64,000 nt of DNA, from contig NZ_CP018619.1 in assembly GCF_002849855.1 (NCBI RefSeq), positions 44,597 to 108,596 on the forward strand, given 5' to 3'. A program made the translations under genes and the position numbers. The notes beneath the pieces were generated by a model, which made no database searches, was not told where the DNA came from, and worked only from the letters and a program-made list of their open reading frames with translations. Origin of the DNA: Vibrio azureus. GTDB lineage: Bacteria; Pseudomonadota; Gammaproteobacteria; Enterobacterales; Vibrionaceae. This document shows, piece by piece, positions 1-6,354 of this stretch. The stretch's first letter is position 1, and every line of letters begins with the position of its first letter.

Positions 1-115
1 ATACCCAATCACCACGCACACTGACGTAGTGATAAGGGGCCGGAGCGCGTTTTTTTAATGTCTTGATGGTTTGACTGACTTTGCCATGGTGAGGCAAAGA
101 AAGGAGGCCTATCAT
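1..115 (-). CDS. Start of a PilO-like type IVB pilus gene (partial)
   Basis: An open frame starts with ATG at 115 and runs off the left edge of the window (38 codons visible). The ATG overlaps the pilN stop codon in an ATGA arrangement, the usual sign of translational coupling. In R64-like thin-pilus operons pilN is followed by pilO, so this is probably the first part of pilO; that assignment rests on position, because the visible residues (MIGLLSLPHHGK...) are too few to recognise the family. No stop codon interrupts the frame. Confidence 0.5.
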   Translation of the reverse strand, partial: MIGLLSLPHHGKVSQTIKTLKKRAPAPYHYVSVRGDWV

Positions 116-1632
116 CCGTCAGCCCTCCTTGGCGTGAGGAGGACAAGCGTATCAATACGTTGTTTCTCTGCGGTGTTCGAGCCGAGCAATGGGACACCTA
201 AAAAGGTATTGCTTTCGGTTGTCGTGACGAACTGAGACACTGAGGCAATCACGATGGTTTGACCGTATTTCAGTTTATTCGCAAAGTTGATTTTCGCTTG
301 ACGTGTCAACGGGAACATCAACGTTTCACCGCCAACCACTTGTGGTGTGATCTTTTCGATTTTAGTCAGCATCCCAGAGGTTCTTAAGTAGACATGATCA
401 CGTTGTATGTTTGGAACAACGATAAAATCGACCCCTTCGTTGCGTTTGCCACGTTCGGTATCGGTGCTGACCACCCCTTCCTCAGTATTCGTTTTAATGT
501 TTTCTAAAAACTCAAGCGTACGTTGCTGGGTAATGTGGTTGGTCTGATGATTTTGAACCAGGATCGTAATGGGGGTCTGCGTCGAGACTTGGCCTTGCTC
601 ATTGAGCGCCTTGATGAGCGCGGTAGAACCAGACCATTTACCTCCACCATTGAAGGCAAAACCAGGGCTGGCCGAACTTGCAACAAGACTGGTGCCTGGC
701 ACAAAAAAGCTCAGACCATAACCCGATCCAATATCACGCAATAGGTTCCAATCAATGCCGCGCTCATGACCAAGGCTTGAGCGAAACTCCAGCACTTGCA
801 CTTCTAAAGCAACTTGTTTGGTCAACGACTGTTTGGCTTGTTCAACAAAATTAACGACTTCTTGCATGCGAGCAGGTGACGTTCGTACCACAATTCGCGA
901 AAGAGCAGGGATCGGCTCAACAGAGCCAACAAGAGAGTCAGGGCTTGCTTCACCGCCTGATGCGTCAGGGTTAAGTTGAAGTAGAGCCTGAACACCGATG
1001 GCGACTTCACTAAATACATCGACATCACTGCTTGAAGTCGTGACATATTGACCGTCTACCGAAGTACTGCCGGCTTTACCGTCACCTTCTTCTTTACTCG
1101 CGCCCCCAATTTGGTCATTGATTCGACCAGGTGGAAGTTCTAGCTCAAAGGTTCGAGAGACAAATTGCTCGACCTTTAGTGTGCGCTCTGAAGGGGTGAA
1201 ACCAATTTTAAGTTGGTTTTCTAATAAATTGAGTAAGCTCGCCAAACTGCCTTGGTGTGCATTAATGGTGACTTTTTGGTTGGGTTGAATACCCGCACCA
1301 AAGCGCACTTCATAATCTGATGGCAGGATATCATCCAAGATTAAACTGAGAGGGAGGCCCGTCGCAGGGGTGCTGTAATTCAATTTCTTAGTAAGAAATG
1401 ACGTATCAGTACTTTGCTCAATGGGCTTCAATCGAACCGGAGGTTGCTCAATTCGCTCCACTTTGAATTCGGTAAAATTGTCACGATGTTGCTCTATATT
1501 GCTTTTTACAATCTCTGATTCACGGTTTCGTTTGTCATATTCATTCATGCCAGTGGCTTCACAGCCAAGCAAGAGAGACGCAATTATGGCGGCACACACC
1601 GTTTTGGTGTAACGAGATGAGATAAAAATCAT
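112..1632 (-). CDS. pilN: PilN-family lipoprotein secretin of a type IVB pilus
   Basis: 506 aa. This is the outer-membrane pore of a type IVB (R64 thin pilus/SPI-7-like) conjugative pilus. A lipoprotein signal is visible (hydrophobic stretch, then LLGC with the lipid-accepting Cys near residue 24). The C-terminal third has secretin-type sequence (VALEVQVLEFRSS, TPITILVQNHQ, then LGVPLLGSNTAEKQRIDTLVLLTPR near the end), typical of the multimerising beta domain. The ATG overlaps the pilL stop (ATGA), and the next gene overlaps its own stop, so pilL-pilN-pilO is one translationally coupled operon. Length fits PilN. Family call from sequence is firm; role in mating-pair stabilisation is by analogy. 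Confidence 0.88.
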   Translation of the reverse strand: MIFISSRYTKTVCAAIIASLLLGCEATGMNEYDKRNRESEIVKSNIEQHRDNFTEFKVERIEQPPVRLKPIEQSTDTSFLTKKLNYSTPATGLPLSLILDDILPSDYEVRFGAGIQPNQKVTINAHQGSLASLLNLLENQLKIGFTPSERTLKVEQFVSRTFELELPPGRINDQIGGASKEEGDGKAGSTSVDGQYVTTSSSDVDVFSEVAIGVQALLQLNPDASGGEASPDSLVGSVEPIPALSRIVVRTSPARMQEVVNFVEQAKQSLTKQVALEVQVLEFRSSLGHERGIDWNLLRDIGSGYGLSFFVPGTSLVASSASPGFAFNGGGKWSGSTALIKALNEQGQVSTQTPITILVQNHQTNHITQQRTLEFLENIKTNTEEGVVSTDTERGKRNEGVDFIVVPNIQRDHVYLRTSGMLTKIEKITPQVVGGETLMFPLTRQAKINFANKLKYGQTIVIASVSQFVTTTESNTFLGVPLLGSNTAEKQRIDTLVLLTPRRADG

Positions 1633-2801
1633 AAGGGGTTGGACTCCTGAACGTAGATCGTTTTTGTCGCATCTAAGCGCTGAGCTTTAAGCGGGTAAGG
1701 ACCAAGGATCGTGGCCATGGCACTGCTGATGTCGCCTTGGCGTGTGACTAAAGGAAACGCAGAAAAGGGGTAGTCATTGACTGGCCAAGATGCCGCCTCG
1801 TCCCAATGCCAGTCATAATGTTTCACGGTATCTTTGACCGCTTGTTTTAAAGTGTTTCCTTGAATCATGATTGTCGTGACACTGTCACCTTCCCAAGGGT
1901 GAAAAGCAACGAGATCAAGTCTTGGGTTGGGGTGCAGACGCATAGAAGATAAACGAGGCACCGAAGCGGTTAATGCCGCGACCGCCATGGAGAGTGTCCC
2001 TGTTTTTTCAAACCCTGTTGTTGAAATGGATTCAAGCGCTTTTAAGAACGCGGCATCTTGTGCAAAGGCAAGATGACGGTTTCCTTCTTTATGAGCCCAG
2101 CGGGTCAGAGCCTTACGATAGGTCTCACCTTTTTTAACTCGATACGTGGACATCTTTTGTTTAGCCGGTGTCGAACGCGAAGTGGATTCACCAACAAATA
2201 GCGCATCGTTATCTGTCAACGAAGCTTTATTGGCTTTGAGGCTCTGTTTTAAAGCTGGGGTCATCGCGATATCGGATAAGTGCGCGGATTCAGACCAGCC
2301 TTTCACACGCGGCTCATTGTCATGAAGTCGCGGTTTAGGCGGTACATAGCCGGGTTTTAGACGAAACCCTACTTCACGACGAACCACGTCTTCTTCGAGC
2401 ATAAAGGCTTGGCCAGCCATGACTTGAAGCGCACTACGAAGGGGAAGCTTCCCTAGATCAGAGTGACTCATAGGCAAGGGCTGAGCATATAACTGTGTTT
2501 GCGCGTAAGTGCTGGGAGGACGCAATGACACGCCACTACCATTGAGCAAAAACGCCATCCCTTCTTCTACCGTCATCTGACCGACAACAGGTAAACGAGC
2601 CTCTAGAGGGATGCCTAGGATATCGACCATTTCAGCTCCGGCCGCACGTTCAGTCACATAACGAGATGTGTGGACAGCTGGCGTAGAAGCTAATTCGGGG
2701 GCCGTTCTAATATTAAGTGTTGGCGTTGTGACGATAGGTGCTGAAGTGGTTTGGCATCCCACTAACATACCTGCTGTCAACATAAGCCAGCGCGTTTGCA
2801 T
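1629..2801 (-). CDS. pilL: PilL-like lipoprotein with TcpQ-type C-terminus
   Basis: 390 aa. The protein begins with a lipoprotein signal (MLTAGMLVGC, lipid Cys near residue 16). The C-terminal region (from about residue 300, including MIQGNTLKQAVKDTVKHYDW) resembles the TcpQ/PilL domain that helps the PilN secretin assemble in the outer membrane. A second similar segment (AGAEMVDILGIPLEARLPVVG) lies near residues 50-120. It is the first gene of the pil operon, with AGGAGAG upstream of the ATG, and overlaps pilN by 3 bases. The shared inverted-repeat operator at 2860-2891 lies about 60 bases upstream of the start, so regulation with the ssb-topB operon is likely. Confidence 0.8.
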   Translation of the reverse strand: MQTRWLMLTAGMLVGCQTTSAPIVTTPTLNIRTAPELASTPAVHTSRYVTERAAGAEMVDILGIPLEARLPVVGQMTVEEGMAFLLNGSGVSLRPPSTYAQTQLYAQPLPMSHSDLGKLPLRSALQVMAGQAFMLEEDVVRREVGFRLKPGYVPPKPRLHDNEPRVKGWSESAHLSDIAMTPALKQSLKANKASLTDNDALFVGESTSRSTPAKQKMSTYRVKKGETYRKALTRWAHKEGNRHLAFAQDAAFLKALESISTTGFEKTGTLSMAVAALTASVPRLSSMRLHPNPRLDLVAFHPWEGDSVTTIMIQGNTLKQAVKDTVKHYDWHWDEAASWPVNDYPFSAFPLVTRQGDISSAMATILGPYPLKAQRLDATKTIYVQESNPL

Positions 2802-2859
2802 AACGTCTCTCCTGACAATTAAAAACAGGACGAAAAGCTATCAAAGCAGGGAAAAAAAA

Positions 2860-2891
2860 TACTCGTTAAAAATAATTATTTCTAACGAGTA
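2860..2891. promoter_or_regulatory. Inverted-repeat operator upstream of pilL
   Basis: TACTCGTTA (2860-2868) and TAACGAGTA (2883-2891) are perfect inverted repeats separated by an AT-rich 14-base spacer. The same spacer and right arm, with one change in the left arm, recur at 9615-9646 upstream of ssb. Sequence identity across two unrelated operon fronts indicates a common DNA-binding regulator; which one is unknown. Confidence 0.75.
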
Positions 2892-2932
2892 TTTATTATT
2901 TTAGTTATGCTATCCTATGCAGTTATTTTCAT

Positions 2933-3082
2933 TTAGTTGTCCATTCTGATTTGAGCGATAGCTTTACCAATAAATGCCATCACTGGCACAGCCATTGAAT
3001 TTCCAACACACTGATATCTCAGACTATGGGGTTTGAGCACCAATGGAACAGAAAACAACGTTAAGAGGGTTAAGTGTTTGTA
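2933..3082 (-). pseudogene. 3' remnant of a C5-cytosine DNA methyltransferase (dcm-like)
   Basis: Reading the minus strand gives ...LRYQCVGNSMAVPVMAFIGK... followed by a stop at 2933-2935. GNSMAVPV is the C-terminal motif X signature of Dcm-type cytosine methyltransferases. The frame closes upstream after about 50 codons and none of the catalytic motifs (PC, ENV) is present, so only the tail survives. It was too short to appear as an intact gene. Probably left by a deletion that brought the RelBE-like pair next to it. Confidence 0.7.
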
Positions 3083-3118
3083 TTAAATGTAAAACTCGGC
3101 CTCTTTACCAAGGAGGAG

Positions 3119-3415
3119 CTAGTTTCTTGCTATTGATTGTTCAGCCTTTAAATAGGCTTCATTTCTTTCACGCTTTCCAATAGCAAGTACTAAGATCGTT
3201 AATTCTCCATCTTCAACCTTATACACAAGTCTATATCCTGAACTTTTTAGCTTTAATTTGTAACAACCCGATAGCCTTCCTCTTAGGGCTGAGCCCACTA
3301 TGTGGGGATTAGTTAATACTTCCCTCAGCTTGGCCTTGAATTGTGATTTAACCGGTTCGCCTAGTTTGTCAAAAGCCTTTTTAGCTTTTCTGTCAAACTT
3401 GAGCTTATAAGTCAT
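3119..3415 (-). CDS. relE: RelE-family toxin
   Basis: 98 aa. Sequence MTYKLKFDRKAKKAFDKLGEPVKSQFKAKL...LRGRLSGCYKLKLKSSGYRLVYKVEDGELTILVLAIGKRER is typical of RelE/ParE-fold ribosome-dependent mRNA endonucleases: a basic surface with Lys and Arg clusters, plus the central SGYRLVY strand. Length is normal. It overlaps the upstream antitoxin by 11 bases, the usual antitoxin-first order. Likely function is stabilisation of the element by post-segregational killing. Specific catalytic residues vary in this family, so activity is inferred. Confidence 0.88.
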   Translation of the reverse strand: MTYKLKFDRKAKKAFDKLGEPVKSQFKAKLREVLTNPHIVGSALRGRLSGCYKLKLKSSGYRLVYKVEDGELTILVLAIGKRERNEAYLKAEQSIARN

Positions 3416-3662
3416 CGATATCTACCTCTACGAAGTCATCGCGATTGAGAGCATCTTCAGCCATCATCATTAGTTGATTATTCTCCAGTTCTTCCATCAT
3501 ACTCTCGAAAAGAGCACAAGGTATCGCGTAAAAGGCTGGCTTATTGCGATTCAGGATAGCTACCGGAGCACCATTCGCTTCTTCAATTACACCCATTGGG
3601 TCAGCTTTTAATTGTGTAATACCAGCACTGATATCAGTGAGTATTGTATGTGTCATGCTCAT
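3405..3662 (-). CDS. Phd/YefM-RelB type antitoxin
   Basis: 85 aa. The N-terminal part (HTILTDISAGITQLKADPMGVIEEANGAPVAILNRNKPAFYAIP) matches the Phd/YefM DNA-binding fold. The acidic C-terminus (ALNRDDFVEVDIDDL) would wrap the toxin. It precedes and overlaps the relE-like gene, so the pair is one operon probably repressed by its own product. A second ATG three codons in (MTHT) is an equally good start. No separate operator was resolved in the AT-rich upstream region. Confidence 0.87.
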   Translation of the reverse strand: MSMTHTILTDISAGITQLKADPMGVIEEANGAPVAILNRNKPAFYAIPCALFESMMEELENNQLMMMAEDALNRDDFVEVDIDDL

Positions 3663-3832
3663 TTAAAACGCCTTATTAAAGATTTTTAAAAGTTATTTAA
3701 TAGTAGAATTATAATGTAAACTTGTAAAGTTTTCACTGAGTAGTGTAGAGCTTCATTATTGATTGAGCGTTTAAGCTATCTATCGAGAAGGAATCGCCCT
3801 CAAAGAAGTCAATCTTTGAGGGTGAAGGTCAA

Positions 3833-4039
3833 TTAGTAAGGTGCTCGTTCAAAGCGAAAAATAGAACGAGTATCAGTTGATTCATCCCAAACGATATAAT
3901 CTGTAAGCAGATTTTTTACTAGCTCAATATCATTAGGATAAAAGCGATGATCCAGCATTTTTATGCCTGCTCTCGCGAGTTCAGGTGGGGTAATGTCACT
4001 GCCTTTCGCAACGGAAAAAGTCACTAAGTTTTTCATCAT
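3833..4039 (-). CDS. Small unknown protein, 68 aa
   Basis: Not recognised. The longer reading from 4069 begins with GTG and runs through a hairpin, whereas MMKNLVTFSVAK at 4039 follows GGAGAGA at the right distance, so the ATG at 4039 (or the adjacent second ATG) is preferred. The protein is soluble, with no signal or membrane segment. The ribosome site is partly inside a small stem with the upstream TCTCTCC, and another hairpin lies just before it, so translation is likely controlled by RNA structure. Confidence 0.6.
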   Translation of the reverse strand: MMKNLVTFSVAKGSDITPPELARAGIKMLDHRFYPNDIELVKNLLTDYIVWDESTDTRSIFRFERAPY

Positions 4040-4097
4040 TCTCTCCAATGAAAAAAGGAGAGACGACACCCAGGGGATCGAATCCCCGGTGGGTTAA
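4040..4097 (-). promoter_or_regulatory. Structured leader sequestering a ribosome-binding site
   Basis: On the minus strand, GGGGATTCGATCCCC forms a tight stem-loop, extended by flanking ACCC/GGGT pairs (4069-4097). It is followed by TCTCTCC...GGAGAGA, in which the Shine-Dalgarno of the 68-aa gene pairs with upstream sequence. The first stem resembles a tRNA T-arm, but no cloverleaf surrounds it. Confidence 0.5.
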
Positions 4098-4165
4098 AAC
4101 TATTTATTTGAAGTGTTGCTCTGGCCAGCTTGTGAATGGCCGCGTCAATACTTCAATAAAGGTCA

Positions 4166-4200
4166 AAAAAGAAAACCCCAACATACAAAGTATGATGGGG
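4166..4200 (-). terminator. Intrinsic terminator after the DUF3577-type gene
   Basis: Minus strand: CCCCA-TCATAC-tttGTATG-TTGGGG-type stem followed by TTTTCTTTTTT. Lies 11 bases after the end of the 140-aa gene and faces the same way. Confidence 0.8.
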
Positions 4201-4210
4201 TAGTTAAGTA

Positions 4211-4633
4211 TCAAGCCGCTTGTTGTTCACAATTGCTTGATTGGAATAGAACCTGTTGGTTCACTTTGAGGTACTTTACTCGCAGAAGGCGACCTTTGAG
4301 GGCTGCACCTGTCTGACCCGGTTTCGAAGCATGGTTGCTCGGGTAAGTAAAAGTATCTAAGTACAAGTCGCCAATCACAAAGCTCAATGAGCCCGTGCTT
4401 TGACCTTGACCGAACTTGATTTTATCTAGCTGATGTTGTTCGAAAAGAGCCATCGCTTCTTTGCCAACAACTTTACAGTCTATGTACGTTTTTTCGTTAT
4501 CATCACCTCGTAAACAGGCAATGGTGACGGCGTAAAACGGGTTGCCTCTCTTTGGTACTACTTTACGAACGCGGTTAAGATAACCGAAACCAGTTGTATG
4601 TAGATCAAAGTAAGCGTTTGAGTTGTTCGACAT
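4211..4633 (-). CDS. DUF3577 / STY4534-family conjugative-element protein
   Basis: 140 aa. The N-terminal part (AYFDLHTTGFGYLNRVRKVVPKRGNPFYAVTIACLRGD) and later YIDCKVVGKEA...FVIGDLYLDTF match the DUF3577 proteins found in SPI-7-like elements and Vibrionaceae plasmids. Their role is unknown; the fold may be OB-like, since the FYAVTIACLRG-YIDCKVVG spacing resembles single-strand-binding proteins (inference). The start has GGAGAAAAATT upstream. It is preceded by the long structured leader at 4653-4859, which recurs before the 116-aa gene at 12797, and followed by a strong terminator, so it is a single-gene unit. Confidence 0.75.
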   Translation of the reverse strand: MSNNSNAYFDLHTTGFGYLNRVRKVVPKRGNPFYAVTIACLRGDDNEKTYIDCKVVGKEAMALFEQHQLDKIKFGQGQSTGSLSFVIGDLYLDTFTYPSNHASKPGQTGAALKGRLLRVKYLKVNQQVLFQSSNCEQQAA

Positions 4634-4652
4634 AATTTTTCTCCATGACAGG

Positions 4653-4859
4653 CTGCACGAGAAAAATTACTGTCCCACTGGGAAATAATTTTCCCGTGTG
4701 GGTAGAACAAAGTATGAGCGCCAAAGCTTAAGCTAAGGGCAGTATAAGAATGCTTTCCAATTTCTCTCTTGCTAAGCAGAGGAAATCGCGACACGTTTCA
4801 GAAAGCCATTTAAGGGCGGTTAAACCCGTGTGCTTTGTACTTTACGTCAGTACACAACG
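4653..4859 (-). promoter_or_regulatory. Conserved structured leader, copy A
   Basis: About 205 bases immediately upstream of the DUF3577-type gene are repeated at 13168-13377 upstream of another gene. Three stems are preserved although their bases differ. CCCAC/GTGGG with GGGAAA/TTTCCC (4674-4702) here corresponds to CCCTC/GAGGG with GGAAAA/TTTTCC there. TGTACT/AGTACA (4836-4854) corresponds to AACACT/AGTGTT. The central ~100 bases are nearly identical. Paired changes show a selected structure, RNA or DNA. Direction of action toward the downstream gene is inferred. Confidence 0.75.
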
Positions 4860-5144
4860 TTAAACATCCTGAGGATAGCAGTCGAAAATCACTTGTAAAG
4901 CATTTTTTGGTAACGATGTATCTCCAAATGTTTCACAGGTTGTTTCACTCTCTCGATGAATGCATCGACGGTGAGCCAAACACAACATGCCAAAATCCGG
5001 CTCGCTGATGATCACCGGATTTATATAAATCGGCTGTTTGCAGACTGGACACTCTGGAAACACTTCGCTTGGAATATCATTAACATGGATGACATTCATA
5101 GATGACTCCCCACGGCTACCCAGCGATTGTTCTTCAATTTCCAT
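4860..5144 (-). CDS. Small putative zinc-binding protein
   Basis: 94 aa from the ATG at 5144. The longer reading begins with TTG and lies in old topB sequence, so it is not favoured. The visible feature is a CPVC pair near residue 30 followed by C-x3-HRRC, a likely zinc knuckle. No family recognised. Before the IS200/IS605 insertion the topB stop codon lay only a few bases upstream of this ATG, so it was the last gene of the ssb-topB operon. The IS now separates it from its promoter, which may silence it. Confidence 0.6.
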   Translation of the reverse strand: MEIEEQSLGSRGESSMNVIHVNDIPSEVFPECPVCKQPIYINPVIISEPDFGMLCLAHRRCIHRESETTCETFGDTSLPKNALQVIFDCYPQDV

Positions 5145-5268
5145 TGTCTTATTCCCCAATTACCAATAAGCCGTAAAGCCCCGTCCTTTAGGTCGGGGAT
5201 GTAAGGCATTGCTACGAAGTAGCAAAAGAATAGTTGATTGCTTACAGAAATTGTAGGATGCTGTAAAA

Positions 5269-6354
5269 ATGAAAAGAGCATACCGTTATAGATTCTATCC
5301 AGATAATCAGCAAGCCGAACTACTGGCAAAGTCGTTTGGTTGTTGTCGTTTTGTCTGGAACAACTCGCTAAAGTATCGCACTGACGCATACTATGAGCGC
5401 GGTGAATCTATTTCCCACTCTTTTCTTGAGAAACGCCTAGTACATTTGAAAGCTGAATTTGAATGGCTAAAAGAGGTATCAAGCGTTGTCTTTCAACAAG
5501 CACTAAGAGATCAGCAAGAAGCATTTAAAAACTTTTGGGATCATCGTGCTAAGTATCCTCGCTTCAAATCGAAGCACGATAAGCAATCAATACGCCTAAC
5601 TAAAGCCGCTTTCAAATACAAAGACGGTCTACTATTCATTGCCAAATCAAAGCAACCTCTTAACATCAAATGGAGTCGTGAGCTTCCAAGTGAACCAAGC
5701 TCAATCACGATTTCAAAAGATAAAGCAGGTCGATACTTTGTATCCATGCTTTGCGAATTTGAGCCTACAGCACTACCAGTAACGCCTAACATGGTTGGTA
5801 TTGATGTAGGTCTAAACCACCTATTCATCACGGATAGCGGTGAGAAAGTCGATAATCCTCGCCACTTCAAACGCTACGAAAAGAAACTCGCTTATCTTCA
5901 ACGTCAACTGTCAAAGAAACAACGCGGCAGTAAGAATCGTGACAAGATGCGACACAAAGTAGCCCGTCTACATGCAAAAATTGCCGATAGTCGATTAGAT
6001 AACTTACACAAGTTGTCTCGCAAACTCATTAACGAAAACCAAGTTGTTTGTGTTGAATCGCTTCAAGTGAAGAATATGCTCCGTAATCCAAAACTAGCTA
6101 AACACATAGCCGATGTGAGTTGGGGTGAGTTTGTACGCCAACTTGAATACAAGACTGAATGGGCTAATCGAACTATCGCCAAGATTGATAGATTCTTCCC
6201 TAGCTCTAAACGTTGTAGCTGTTGTGGGTTCGTGAATGAAGCAATGCCGTTGAATGTCCGTGATTGGGTGTGTCCGTCTTGCGAAACACACCACGATAGA
6301 GACATAAACGCAGCTAAGAACATAAAAACCGCAGGGCTTGCGGGGTTAGCTTAG
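5269..6354 (+). CDS. tnpB: TnpB RNA-guided nuclease (OrfB)
   Basis: 361 aa, normal length for TnpB. The N-terminal MKRAYRYRFYPDNQQAELLAKSFGCCRFVWN is the family signature. RuvC-type catalytic residues are all present: Asp in GIDVGLNHL (about residue 178), Glu in VESLQVKNM (about 263), and Asp in HDRDINAAKNI (about 344). A C4 zinc finger (CSCCG...CPSC) lies between the last two. TnpB cuts DNA next to a motif matching the element's left target (here TTAC), guided by RNA from the element's right end, which favours retention of the element. It appears intact and potentially active. Confidence 0.95.
   Translation: MKRAYRYRFYPDNQQAELLAKSFGCCRFVWNNSLKYRTDAYYERGESISHSFLEKRLVHLKAEFEWLKEVSSVVFQQALRDQQEAFKNFWDHRAKYPRFKSKHDKQSIRLTKAAFKYKDGLLFIAKSKQPLNIKWSRELPSEPSSITISKDKAGRYFVSMLCEFEPTALPVTPNMVGIDVGLNHLFITDSGEKVDNPRHFKRYEKKLAYLQRQLSKKQRGSKNRDKMRHKVARLHAKIADSRLDNLHKLSRKLINENQVVCVESLQVKNMLRNPKLAKHIADVSWGEFVRQLEYKTEWANRTIAKIDRFFPSSKRCSCCGFVNEAMPLNVRDWVCPSCETHHDRDINAAKNIKTAGLAGLA

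Noticed and set aside
4069..4097. tRNA-like T-arm
   Set aside because: No cloverleaf, acceptor stem or anticodon arm around it.
4558..4794. 78-codon minus-strand frame over the structured leader
   Set aside because: Lies inside the duplicated leader; the other copy has stem changes that would not preserve a protein.
5269..6354. Possible Cas12-type CRISPR effector
   Set aside because: Size, zinc finger and IS ends identify it as TnpB of an IS200/IS605 element; no array is near.
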